This document shows, piece by piece, positions 28,616 to 36,364 of a stretch of DNA of 64,000 nt (the first letter of the stretch is position 1; each line of letters begins with the position of its first letter). This stretch comes from an uncultured Synechococcus sp. (GTDB lineage: Bacteria > Cyanobacteriota > Cyanobacteriia > PCC-6307 > Cyanobiaceae): contig CASICK010000009.1 in the NCBI GenBank assembly GCA_949373155.1, positions 104,062 to 168,061 of the forward strand. Direction: 5' to 3'. Under the pieces are notes generated by a model. That model saw nothing but the letters and a program-made list of their open reading frames with translations, had not been told where the DNA came from and did no database searches. Position numbers and translations under genes: made by a program.

Positions 28616-29344
28616 ATGGCTCCCTATCGCCTCGATGTGATCAGCTTGGCGCCGCAGGCCTTTGCTCCATTGCTTGAACTTGGGGTGATCGGTCGTGCTT
28701 TTGGCGCCGAGATTGCGGAGCTGCACCTCCACAATCCTCGCGATCACGCCATCGACCGTCATCGCAAGGTGGACGATGTGCCTTATGGAGGTGGCGCAGG
28801 CATGGTGCTGAAGCCGGAACCGGTGTTTGCGGCTTTTGAGTCGGTACCGGTTTGCCTACGACGGCGTGTGCTGTTGATGTCACCCCAGGGGCAACCACTG
28901 CGTCAGGTTGATTTCCAGCGCTGGTCGAAGGAGTACGACCAGTTGGTGTTTCTGTGCGGTCATTACGAAGGCTTTGATGAACGCATCCGCTCACTGGCTG
29001 ATGAGGAAGTGTCCATGGGGGACTTTGTGCTCACGGGCGGTGAACTTCCAGCGATGACGATCATCAATGGGGTGGTGCGCTTGCTGCCAGGAACGGTGGG
29101 TACGCCGGAATCCTTAGTGGAAGAAAGTCATAGTGATCTGTTGCTTGAGCATTCGCACTACACGCGTCCGGCGGATTTCCGTGGCATGACAGTGCCTGAT
29201 GTGTTGCGCAGCGGGGATCATGGTGCTGTGGCTGTTTGGCGTCAGCAGCAACGTGAGCAGCGCACCCAGGAACGTCGGCCAGATCTATGGAATCGTTGGC
29301 AGCAGATCCAAAATCCAACAAACAATCCACCTCAAGCGGACTGA
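28616..29344 (+). CDS. trmD: tRNA (guanine-37-N1)-methyltransferase
   Basis: 242 residues. SAM-dependent trefoil-knot enzyme that methylates G37 and prevents frameshifting. Conserved: VDDVPYGGGAGMVLKPEP (about 55-72), LCGHYEGFDER, and the knot EVSMGDFVLTGGELPAM. Starts 6 bases after the lyase gene. It does not sit with rpsP and ffh as in many bacteria, although rpsP is only 5 kb upstream. Confidence 0.96.
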   Translation: MAPYRLDVISLAPQAFAPLLELGVIGRAFGAEIAELHLHNPRDHAIDRHRKVDDVPYGGGAGMVLKPEPVFAAFESVPVCLRRRVLLMSPQGQPLRQVDFQRWSKEYDQLVFLCGHYEGFDERIRSLADEEVSMGDFVLTGGELPAMTIINGVVRLLPGTVGTPESLVEESHSDLLLEHSHYTRPADFRGMTVPDVLRSGDHGAVAVWRQQQREQRTQERRPDLWNRWQQIQNPTNNPPQAD

Positions 29345-29355
29345 TCCCGGTGACT

Positions 29356-29835
29356 TCAGTCTTCCATGTCAAGTTCATCGGACCATTCCTCCGTGGGTGG
29401 AGCAACGAGAAGAATGTCGGCATCCTTGTTGTTCATTTGAATCACAAGAATTTTTTTGGGATTGCTATTAAATCCCTTTCTTGCTGTGTTGATGGCATCA
29501 ACAAGATCATCGATAGTTGCATAGCAATCACGTGCTATATCAGTTTTCGCTTCGTTATATAGAGCGACGAACTCCTCTGTTTCTTGATCCATCGCTTCAA
29601 GCATTGCCTGCATGGCTTTTTCTGGGCCAACTTTTTTAGCAAGACTCATGTAGCGCTTCATTTGTGGTGTTGCTAATGCCGTGGATACTCTTAGGTGGTT
29701 TGTGAGGTTGGATAATGTTGTTTCCATTAACTCATCCCTTTGATCGATCACGATGCATGGAGCGGTGAGGTCAAAGGCGATCATGCCTTGTAGTTTTAGC
29801 CAATGGTGCTCAATCTCACTCCAGTTTTTTTTCAT
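29356..29835 (-). CDS. Helical protein of unknown function
   Basis: 159 residues, soluble, mostly helical. Hydrophobic start (WLKLQGMIAFDLTAPCIV) then long amphipathic helices with Asp/Glu, ending with a beta-like KKILVIQMNN and an acidic tail (EEWSDELDMED). Convergent with trmD and AT-richer than it. No family recognised; the orderly composition and length argue for a real gene. Confidence 0.7.
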   Translation of the reverse strand: MKKNWSEIEHHWLKLQGMIAFDLTAPCIVIDQRDELMETTLSNLTNHLRVSTALATPQMKRYMSLAKKVGPEKAMQAMLEAMDQETEEFVALYNEAKTDIARDCYATIDDLVDAINTARKGFNSNPKKILVIQMNNKDADILLVAPPTEEWSDELDMED

Positions 29836-30090
29836 GTTTATGGATGATGTAGCTTTTGCATTTTGTATCTGACTGAAGCCAATTCTAACCGCGATTCACT
29901 TAGAGACAGTGCCCTACAACTTCTTCTGTGGCTAAGAACTCATTGGTTGAGAACATGCCGCAAGTGTAAAAAACTAATGTCAATGATTCATCGATGAGCC
30001 CAATGAACCTAGGCACATCGAGAGCAAGATCTGCTCCTCGCGATCATCGCTTTGGGATGGAGATCAAGCGACGACTTAGCGCTTAGGCAC

Positions 30091-30115
30091 ACCACTTCTA
30101 ATTTCGGTGGTTTTT
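30091..30115 (+). terminator. Possible terminator
   Basis: ACCAC and GTGGT pair across an 11-base loop and are followed by five T. The stem is short (5 bp), so this is tentative. If real, it ends an unannotated short transcript upstream. Confidence 0.35.
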
Positions 30116-30513
30116 GCTCTGAAGGCAATGCGCCTTTACACCGATGGCAAGTGTGCGCTGTTGGCACAAACTATGGACATCGAGATCGGAGGCGCTTTGA
30201 CAGACGACACTCCACCTGAGTCATCAGTAGAAGCAAGCTGACTTCAGGTCCCTGCTCCAACAGTCTCAACAAGACGTGGGTTGTTCCTTTGGTAGGCAAT
30301 GCCTTGCGCGCCACGCCAATCGATACTCCATCTGCACCGTCTTAGGTGCCCTACGGAGAACACGACCCCACACCTAGAGCCCCGGCCCCAGGTGATCCTG
30401 CAGACAGCCGCTTCGCACCACCCTTTCAGTTCACTGTTTTCGATACGAGGTTCAGACTTCAGCGATACAGGTTCACTGATTAATGGTTTGCGATATGCAT
30501 AAACGAGCGAGTT

Positions 30514-30577
30514 AGGCCGTCTCTTCCATCCGGGAGGGGCGGCCTCTCTTCATGGAGGCCTTCGTTGAATAGGCCTC
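30514..30577 (+). promoter_or_regulatory. Strong hairpin pair with alternative pairing upstream of TerB-like gene
   Basis: Positions 30514-30527 and 30532-30545 form a 14-bp stem with a 4-base loop. Three of its pairs are G-U only if the + strand is transcribed. A second stem follows (GAGGCCT 30555-30561 with AGGCCTC 30571-30577). GGCCTC at 30541-30546, in the first stem, can instead pair with GAGGCC at 30555-30560, so the structures exclude one another. It lies 42 bases before the ATG. A switch or RNA-stability element is suggested; function unproven. Confidence 0.55.
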
Positions 30578-30618
30578 ATGCTATTGGTTGTTGAAGGAAG
30601 AACTCTCGGATTGAAGTG

Positions 30619-31179
30619 ATGGCAGACAGCAAGATGACGAAGAAAACGATGAATACGTTGCTCGAGATTGCTAAGTTAATTGCCTTGAGCGATGGAAATA
30701 TTTCAAAGGAAGAGGAGCAATTAATCCGTGATCTTCCCAAGCAGATTTCTGTAAATACGGATGAGGCTGATCATGTTCATGAAGCAGAAGGCTCAACCCT
30801 CAGCATCAAAGAACTGGTAGGGGCTTTGACAAGCCATGAAGATCGTTGCCTTGCTGCTCGAGTGGCCTATCTCGTGGCCGCTGTTTCAAGGCAACCCCGT
30901 GATCGCCTCAAGATCAATTCCGATGAACGACGTGTGTATCAAGAACTCCTTCAGGAGCTCATGCTGTCAAAGGATGAGCTTGAGGGAATCGAGTCCTCAG
31001 CAACGCAACAGCTGAGCCAAAACCGCTCGCCGATCAGGCTTGTTATGGATTTAATATTTGGGGATGAGAAATTGCCTGACCTTCTTATTGAAAAACTCTA
31101 TTATGCTGAAGGTAGGCAGCATCCAGACCATCCATTTCATGGGTCCTATGTAGGGCTGACTGCTGATGTTAAGGCATAA
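30619..31179 (+). CDS. TerB-like helical protein
   Basis: 186 residues from ATG 30619 (a GTG lies immediately before it). The opening TLLEIAKLIALSDGNISKEEEQLIRDLP is the pattern of TerB/DUF533-type acidic helical domains (helix, DGxIxxxE turn, helix), repeated more loosely near residue 95. No membrane segment. TerB-like proteins are linked to stress and membrane association, but the specific role is unknown. Preceded by a structured leader and followed by about 800 bases without a large gene. Confidence 0.65.
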   Translation: MADSKMTKKTMNTLLEIAKLIALSDGNISKEEEQLIRDLPKQISVNTDEADHVHEAEGSTLSIKELVGALTSHEDRCLAARVAYLVAAVSRQPRDRLKINSDERRVYQELLQELMLSKDELEGIESSATQQLSQNRSPIRLVMDLIFGDEKLPDLLIEKLYYAEGRQHPDHPFHGSYVGLTADVKA

Positions 31180-31289
31180 GTTGATGGGGCTTCCTTGGTC
31201 TGCTGCTGTTGAGTCTTCGCTGCCAAGCCGGCTTGGTTTGTAAAAGGGAGTTTGTTGCTATTTGCGTGTCAGCTGTGAATCAATAGTCA

Positions 31290-31397
31290 TTAAAATGTCA
31301 TTAGGATTTGCATGAGTGTTCCGCCTAGCCCAACTCCAATCGAGAGGCAGGCCAGCCATACGCAAAGTGGGGGTGGGTCACCAGGTGGCATGGACAT
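31290..31397 (-). CDS. Candidate 35-aa single-span membrane protein
   Basis: Reverse-strand ATG (31397) to TAA (31290). A short polar N-terminus with PPGDPPP precedes one hydrophobic span (CVWLACLSIGVGLGGTLM, about 12-29). A GAGAG site lies just upstream. The proline-rich head followed by a glycine-containing span is typical of small cyanobacterial membrane proteins. Not matched to a known photosystem or cytochrome subunit. Confidence 0.4.
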   Translation of the reverse strand: MSMPPGDPPPLCVWLACLSIGVGLGGTLMQILMTF

Positions 31398-31798
31398 CTC
31401 TCGTTAGTTGATCACAGGCTTCGGAGGGCCAAGCCTCTTGCCCTTTGCACTTCTCCATCGTTAGGCCGGTGGAGCCAAGGCCTTGTTCCCGATGAGAGAT
31501 GGCGATGTTTATAAAGAGGCATGTTGATGTTCCTTGTAAAAGGTCACCATTTGTAGACTATTTATGTTCGTCTTTAGTGAAGAGTTGGTTGCTTCGATTG
31601 GTGTTCTCTGTGATTTCCTCGCTTCATTCTTCATGTAAATGTTTGTGTAATAGTGGCTCCTTTTTTTATCCCTTGCCCTGGATGGTTGATGTTTTCTTTA
31701 TGGCGTCTCGTAAGTAGAATGGCTTCTCTGATTTGCTTTATTTTTACATTTTTTAAGGGGATCGATCTGGTCTTTTTGCTCGATTCTCTAGGTCGAGA

Positions 31799-31912
31799 TT
31801 GGTGGTGATTGTGTTGCTCCTGGTCGCTCTCTGGATAAGCCGCTACGAGTTGCGGTGTTCAGAAGAGCGTCATTCTTGTGGTGTTGGTGCTGCCCTTAAA
31901 ATCGAGCCTTGA
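31799..31912 (+). CDS. Candidate 37-aa single-span membrane protein upstream of ispF
   Basis: TTG start (AGG six bases upstream). The first 13 residues (VVIVLLLVALWI) form a short membrane span, then a charged tail with two cysteines (LRCSEERHSC), ending LKIEP. It ends 65 bases before ispF on the same strand. An in-frame TAA precedes it, so it is not the end of a longer gene. Plausible but unproven. Confidence 0.4.
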   Translation: MVVIVLLLVALWISRYELRCSEERHSCGVGAALKIEP

Positions 31913-31977
31913 ATGTGCATTCATCGGTCGTTGTGGCAGGTGAATGAGAACGTTTCGGCCCGTTTCAAACCCTCTTG

Positions 31978-32478
31978 ATGACCTCTTCGGTTCCGTCCTT
32001 TCGAATCGGCAACGGCTATGACATCCACCGTTTGGTGCCTGGCCGGCCTTTGATTCTTGGTGGTCAGGAGCTTGAGCATCCAGCAGGGCTAGGCCTCGAC
32101 GGTCACAGCGATGCTGATGTGTTGGTGCATGCGGTCATGGACGCTCTGTTGGGGGCGCTCTCTTTGGGTGACATCGGCAAATATTTTCCTCCCGACGATC
32201 CTCAATGGAAAGGAGCCGACAGTCTCATGCTCTTGGAACAGGTTGTGGCTTTGGTGAAGGCGCGTGGCTGGGGCGTGGTCAATGTGGATGCGGTGTTGAT
32301 CGCCGAGCGGCCCAAACTCAAGCCCCACATTGAGGCGATGCGATCGGCCATCGCCCACAGGATTGGGGTTGCCCCAGACCAAGTGGGTGTGAAAGCCACC
32401 ACCAACGAAAAACTGGGCCCTGAAGGTCGGGAAGAGGGAATCTCTTGTCAGGCTGTGGCCCTCTTGCAGGCGCTTTGA
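31978..32478 (+). CDS. ispF: 2-C-methyl-D-erythritol 2,4-cyclodiphosphate synthase
   Basis: 166 residues from ATG 31978 (a TTG precedes it). MEP-pathway enzyme making the cyclic diphosphate, feeding carotenoid, phytol and quinone synthesis. Metal ligands are in GNGYDIHRL and [21 protein letters not shown] (about 40-60); the C-terminal [17 protein letters not shown] is standard. The stop TGA overlaps the next ATG as TGATG. Confidence 0.96.
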   Translation: MTSSVPSFRIGNGYDIHRLVPGRPLILGGQELEHPAGLGLDGHSDADVLVHAVMDALLGALSLGDIGKYFPPDDPQWKGADSLMLLEQVVALVKARGWGVVNVDAVLIAERPKLKPHIEAMRSAIAHRIGVAPDQVGVKATTNEKLGPEGREEGISCQAVALLQAL

Positions 32479-32936
32479 TGCAAAGCCTTTTGCAGCGATT
32501 CCAGCAGTTGATGATTAGGGTCGCCACTCTGTTTTGTGTGGCTTTCGTGCTGATGGGTCAATCGGCTGATGTGCGTTTCGCTGCTTTTGCTGATCCTGAG
32601 GGCGGATATGACGTTGCGGTGATTGAGCATCTGCGCATCTCAGTGCCAAAGCAAGGGCGTCAGGCTTGGCTAGAAGCGGAGAGAGGAAGCTGGGAACCTT
32701 GGTTGGCGCAACAAACGGGGTTTCTTGGTCGCGATCTGCTTTGGGACCCTCAAACCGAAGAGGGCACCCTCTTGATTCGCTGGTCGAGTCGTCAGGCTTG
32801 GAAAGCCATCCCTAGTGAGCAGGTGGAAAAGGTTCAAGCTCGCTTTGAGCGGCTTGCTCGCGATGCGATGGCGATTTCTCAAGACATGGACAATCCTTTC
32901 CCCTTGGTGTTTGAAGGAGAGCTGTTACCCCCATGA
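32478..32936 (+). CDS. Exported dimeric alpha-beta barrel-like protein (TIGR03792 type)
   Basis: 152 residues from the ATG overlapping the ispF stop. A hydrophobic N-terminus (about 10-32, VATLFCVAFVLMGQS) acts as signal or anchor. The rest resembles the antibiotic-monooxygenase ferredoxin-like fold: VIEHLRISVPKQGRQAWLEA, LGRDLLWD, LLIRWSSRQAWKAIP. This matches a cyanobacterial family (TIGR03792) as I recall it; function unknown. It shares ATGA with larB, so ispF, this gene and larB are translationally coupled. Confidence 0.75.
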   Translation: MQSLLQRFQQLMIRVATLFCVAFVLMGQSADVRFAAFADPEGGYDVAVIEHLRISVPKQGRQAWLEAERGSWEPWLAQQTGFLGRDLLWDPQTEEGTLLIRWSSRQAWKAIPSEQVEKVQARFERLARDAMAISQDMDNPFPLVFEGELLPP

Positions 32937-33598
32937 GTAGCGAAGACGTCCGTCTCGACTGGCAACGGAGCGATCGTCTCGGCATTAGCGAAGCGATCTG
33001 GGGGTTGCATAAAACGGTGGATCAGATCGTGTCCATCCTTGAAGCTTTTGCGGTCAGGGAGCAGCCAGCGCTGGTCACGCGTGTGGATGCGGCCAAGGCC
33101 AAGGCCATTCTTGAGCGCTGCAATAGCGAGCTTGTGCGTTTTGAGGTCAGGGCTCGATGTTTGACCTCTGGAACCCCGCCGCCGCTGCGACCGGAGCTTG
33201 GATCCGTCACGGTGCTCAGTGGCGGCACCAGTGATCTACCTATCGCTGCAGAAGCGCAACTGGCCTTGCATTGGCATGGCATTCATGCAGAACTGTTGCT
33301 GGATGTGGGGGTTGCAGGATTGCATCGTCTGCTGGATCAACTGCCGAAACTTCAGCAGTCGTCGGTGTTGATTGCTTGCGCTGGCATGGAAGGTGCTCTG
33401 CCAACTGTTCTCGCTGGTCTCTTGCCCCAACCGGTCATCGGCGTGCCTGTGTCTGTGGGCTATGGCGTGAGTGCTGGTGGCAGGGCTGCACTCGATGGAA
33501 TGCTGGCGAGCTGCGCTCCAGGCCTAGCGGTGGTCAATATCGATAACGGCTATGGAGCAGCGATGGCTGCGTTGCGAATTCTGCAAAGGCGCAATTAG
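32933..33598 (+). CDS. larB: LarB-type carboxylase (nickel-pincer cofactor synthesis family)
   Basis: 221 residues. The N-terminal half (RLGISEAIWGLHKTVDQI, VTRVDAAKA) and the C-terminal PurE-like domain (VLSGGTSDLPIAAEA, DVGVAGLHRLL, IACAGMEGALPTVLAGL) fit LarB, which carboxylates and hydrolyses nicotinic acid adenine dinucleotide in nickel-pincer nucleotide synthesis. LarC and LarE are not in the window, so the cofactor role is inferred from family only. Coupled to the preceding gene (ATGA). Confidence 0.88.
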   Translation: MSSEDVRLDWQRSDRLGISEAIWGLHKTVDQIVSILEAFAVREQPALVTRVDAAKAKAILERCNSELVRFEVRARCLTSGTPPPLRPELGSVTVLSGGTSDLPIAAEAQLALHWHGIHAELLLDVGVAGLHRLLDQLPKLQQSSVLIACAGMEGALPTVLAGLLPQPVIGVPVSVGYGVSAGGRAALDGMLASCAPGLAVVNIDNGYGAAMAALRILQRRN

Positions 33599-33599
33599 T

Positions 33600-33803
33600 T
33601 CAGGCGGCCTGCTTTTGCATGGTCTTGGCGATTTGGGTGCCCTCTGTGTGCCTTTGCCCTAAGCGTGAAAGTTCATCACTGTGCTGTTCGCACTCCACAT
33701 TGCGCAGATGGCAAACCAGCTCGATGAGGTCGCCTTGATCGAGCTCACCATTGGTCTGCCACTGCATGGCTCTGGGATCTAAGCGTCGAGCAGTGGAGGT
33801 CAA
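33600..33803 (-). CDS. Small protein of unknown function
   Basis: 67 residues from TTG 33803 or 55 from ATG 33767. Contains NGELDQGDLIELVCHLRNVE, which resembles an EF-hand-like or other short helix-turn-helix pair, and a basic tail. Convergent with larB, stop 1 base beyond the larB stop. Composition looks coding; family not recognised. Confidence 0.55.
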   Translation of the reverse strand: MTSTARRLDPRAMQWQTNGELDQGDLIELVCHLRNVECEQHSDELSRLGQRHTEGTQIAKTMQKQAA

Positions 33804-33900
33804 GACTCAGTAAAGGGATAGTGATTTAAACCTATTGAGTTGAATCCCTGACCGCATGTTTGATGTCACTAATTTGGCGGAAGATTTTCTTAAATCAGAG

Positions 33901-34884
33901 TCAGAGGTGCTGGAGGTTTGGATAGGCCATCACCAGCTCATCGGCACTGAGAACGTCTCCGCTTCCATCGGGTTGCCAGATCACCTCAAGGGCCATCAGG
34001 TCAGAGGAGGATGTGGAGCCAAGAATGCGCAGCGTTTCGCGTAGAGCTTCTCCACTGTCGGCTTGCTTGAGCTTCACGCTTTGGCGGCTGGCCACGAGCA
34101 CCGTGACCACGATGAATTCGTTGGTGGCATCGGCATCACCGCTGCTGCTCAACTCCGCTGCGTTGCCGTTGCGTACACCGCCCACATTGGTTGTGATTTC
34201 AGCGCGCAGCTTGCTGCGTTCGGTCATCGACAGGCGGTTAAACGTCGACTCTGAAGCGTTGAAGGGAACGCTTCCTGATTCCACGTTGGCGTAGACCCAA
34301 AGATCGGGCTGCCTGAGTAGAGCGAGGGTTGTTTCCTGAAGCACCCGTTGCAGGCCAGATGATGTGCTGGTGTCAGCGGATGCGGCGAGCTGACGCAGGT
34401 CTGTTTGCAGCGACTTGGCACTCGCTAGCAATCCGATCTGCATTTGCAGCAACGACACAGGTCCTGTGGACAGCTCACGGGGGGCTCGATAACCACCGCC
34501 GATCGCAGGGGATCCGCCACCGCCGCCATTGCGCACGGCGTTCACCACTACACCCACGATCGCCGCGAGCACCAAAAAGCCAAAGAGGCCGCCTCCGCCA
34601 AATCCAAAGATCGGGATGATGAACGGAAAGCCCATTCCGCCTCCCCGTCCATACCCACGGCCATATCCGCCTCCATACCCACCGCCGCCATAACTGCGGC
34701 TGTAACCCCCACCTCTAGGCATGGACGGAGCTCGGAAGCTGCCGCCTCCAATTCGGCCGCCGCGGGCGGCTTCGCTGGGCTGGGGACTGATCAGCAGCAG
34801 ACCAACCACGAATACTGGCACCAGCAATCCCGAGAGCCAGCGTCTGATTTGACCAGCCTGGGGGCGGAGTTTGGAGGAGGCCAA
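33901..34884 (-). CDS. DUF1517-family membrane protein
   Basis: 327 residues. Signal peptide or first span (about 16-36, LLVPVFVVGLLLIS), a Gly/Arg/Tyr-rich stretch with repeated GGGYG units (about 40-85), a second membrane span (FGFLVLAAIVGVVVNAV, about 100-118), then the DUF1517 domain (about 135-327). Members occur in cyanobacteria and plant chloroplasts; the function is unknown. The glycine repeat DNA (34620-34740) could vary in length. Confidence 0.85.
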   Translation of the reverse strand: MASSKLRPQAGQIRRWLSGLLVPVFVVGLLLISPQPSEAARGGRIGGGSFRAPSMPRGGGYSRSYGGGGYGGGYGRGYGRGGGMGFPFIIPIFGFGGGGLFGFLVLAAIVGVVVNAVRNGGGGGSPAIGGGYRAPRELSTGPVSLLQMQIGLLASAKSLQTDLRQLAASADTSTSSGLQRVLQETTLALLRQPDLWVYANVESGSVPFNASESTFNRLSMTERSKLRAEITTNVGGVRNGNAAELSSSGDADATNEFIVVTVLVASRQSVKLKQADSGEALRETLRILGSTSSSDLMALEVIWQPDGSGDVLSADELVMAYPNLQHL

Positions 34885-34909
34885 GACGGCATATCACAGT
34901 GCAGCAACT

Positions 34910-35116
34910 CTAGGAACCACCGCCCACGATGGTGACGATCTCGAGGTTGTCACCGTCTTGAACCTGCTGGGCCTCCCAGAGCTCCGGCGTCAGGATCAAG
35001 CCGTTGTATTCCACAACGACCAGTCGTGGGTGATGGCCAAGCTGCTGGATCACTTGATCCAGCCTTGTGGCGGATGGATCAAGGCTGCGCTGTTCGCCGT
35101 TCACCGTGAATTGCAT
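34910..35116 (-). CDS. thiS: Sulfur carrier protein ThiS
   Basis: 68-residue ubiquitin-fold protein (MQFTVNGEQ start, LVVVEYNGLILTPELW middle). It carries sulfur as a C-terminal thiocarboxylate for the thiazole ring of thiamine. The end reads VTIVGGGS: the usual terminal Gly-Gly is followed by one more Gly and a Ser, so the last residue would have to be trimmed or the Gly-Gly is displaced. It lies 30 bases downstream of thiE on the same strand. Confidence 0.88.
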   Translation of the reverse strand: MQFTVNGEQRSLDPSATRLDQVIQQLGHHPRLVVVEYNGLILTPELWEAQQVQDGDNLEIVTIVGGGS

Positions 35117-35146
35117 GGCACCAAAGCAAGGAGGGATAAGTGAGGA

Positions 35147-36208
35147 TTAAGAAAGGGTTTGGAGCAGGATTCGGCTGGCTTCTTGCGGATCATTGGAGCC
35201 CATGATCGCGCTCACTACGGCGACGCGCTGAGCACCCGCAGCACGAACCGAGGGGATCGTTTCAGCATCGATGCCACCGATCGCAAACCAGGGCACGACG
35301 GCATGACCACTGGCTTCCGTCACCCAGCCCAGGCCTGCTGGGCTGCGATCACGTTTGGTAGCAGTGGCAAAGACGGGGCCAACGCCCAAATAATCGGCGC
35401 CCTCTTGCTGGGCCTCGAGCAGGTGCTCGAGGCAGTGGGTGCTGCGACCCAGTAAGAGCTCCGGGCCGAGTAGCCGTCTCGCTTCTGAGAGGGGCAGGTC
35501 GTCCTGGCCGAGATGTACGCCATCGGCATCCACCAAGAGCGCGAGATCAATGCGGTCGTTGATGATGAACAGGGCGTCAAAGCGGCTGCAAAGTGTTTTT
35601 AGGGCTTGCGCTTCACGCAGGCGTTGTTGGTCGTTGCCCTGCTTGCGGCGGTACTGAACCAGGCTGACGCCGGCCACCAGAGCGGCTTCAACCCCATGAA
35701 GTAATCGCTCCAGATTGTTGTCTCGATCGGGGTCTGTAATCAGGCAAAGCTTGGCGGCCTCGAGGCGTTCCTGCCTGTGCTGACGCCCGCAGGCTTCGAG
35801 AATTCGCACCTCAAGGTCATAGAGCCCATACCGGATCTCAGCTGAGGCGCTGGCTAGATTTGGATCGAGATTGCGCCCGAATTCTTCTAAGACGCGCAGA
35901 GCTTCCTGCACCCGGCTGGCATTGGCTTTAACAATCGCTTGGGCGGTGCAACGACTCGCTTGAGCGGGATGGCTCAGGCCGGCGGCAACGTCTGTTGCCG
36001 TGGAACGGGCTCGGCGGTAGCGATCGTGATGCTGTTGCCCAAGTCGCTGCCGCCAGTCTTTAAGCGGAACAACGAGATCGTCCCGATCGAGTCCAAAGCG
36101 ACACCAGTCTTCAATGACACGCAGCCCTTCTCGTGCTCGATCCAGGTTGGCGTCGATTAGCCGCGCCACTCCCAGGTTGGCGTCTGCTTCGACAACCATC
36201 GGCTCCAT
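35147..36208 (-). CDS. thiE: Thiamine phosphate synthase, long cyanobacterial form
   Basis: 353 residues from ATG 36208 (an upstream ATG at 36277 would overlap the small ORF on the other strand). The N-terminal about 125 residues (RLIDANLDRAREGLRVIEDW, ASRVQEALRVLEEF) are the extra domain typical of cyanobacterial ThiE; the rest is the TIM barrel (LCLITDPDRD, VSLVQYRRK, INDRIDLAL, DGVHLGQDDL, GVGPVFATATK, FAIGGID). It couples HMP-PP and thiazole phosphate. An operon with thiS. Confidence 0.93.
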   Translation of the reverse strand: MEPMVVEADANLGVARLIDANLDRAREGLRVIEDWCRFGLDRDDLVVPLKDWRQRLGQQHHDRYRRARSTATDVAAGLSHPAQASRCTAQAIVKANASRVQEALRVLEEFGRNLDPNLASASAEIRYGLYDLEVRILEACGRQHRQERLEAAKLCLITDPDRDNNLERLLHGVEAALVAGVSLVQYRRKQGNDQQRLREAQALKTLCSRFDALFIINDRIDLALLVDADGVHLGQDDLPLSEARRLLGPELLLGRSTHCLEHLLEAQQEGADYLGVGPVFATATKRDRSPAGLGWVTEASGHAVVPWFAIGGIDAETIPSVRAAGAQRVAVVSAIMGSNDPQEASRILLQTLS

Positions 36209-36244
36209 GGCAGTCTGAGAAGGATCGCATGCTCCACGGCGGCC

Positions 36245-36364
36245 ATGGACAACAGCGGATCCGAGAGCACCATGCACGTTCTGGTTTGGGGGATCATCCT
36301 CCTGGGCGGCGTGGGTGTATTCATCGTCTGGGGACTGTCGAACGCTTACCCAGCTGGGGCTTGA
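36245..36364 (+). CDS. Candidate 39-aa single-span membrane protein
   Basis: ATG 36245 to TGA 36364, divergent from thiE and ending 19 bases inside the convergent ribF. A short Ser/Asp N-terminus leads to one strong membrane span (VLVWGIILLGGVGVFIVWGL, about 12-31), then SNAYP. The two flanking WG pairs and NAYP ending look conserved-like. It does not match PetL, PetM, PetN, Psb or Psa small subunits I know. Likely a real but unnamed small membrane protein. Confidence 0.6.
   Translation: MDNSGSESTMHVLVWGIILLGGVGVFIVWGLSNAYPAGA

Larger units (their letters stand above)
29836..30618 (+). other. 780-base gene-poor stretch with hairpins
   Basis: No ORF over 70 codons looks natural. A 37-codon frame at 30128-30241 (ATG after GAAGG) has plausible composition but no known relative. 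A weak terminator-like hairpin (30091-30115) and a strong paired-hairpin region (30514-30577) are listed separately. The GC-rich part near 30300-30420 has no recognisable product on either strand. Confidence 0.5.
31180..31977 (+). other. 800-base gene-poor stretch holding two candidate small membrane proteins
   Basis: Apart from two short ORFs listed separately (31290-31397 minus and 31799-31912 plus), no product is recognised. The region near 31500-31720 is AT-rich; its one longer frame is Cys/Ser/Phe-rich and looks non-coding. GGCTT/AAGCC around 31413-31431 could form a small hairpin. Confidence 0.5.

Noticed and set aside
30299..30502. 67-codon forward frame
   Set aside because: Pro/His/Arg-rich composition unlike a protein.
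31499..31717. 72-codon forward frame
   Set aside because: Cys/Ser/Phe-rich AT sequence without ribosome site.
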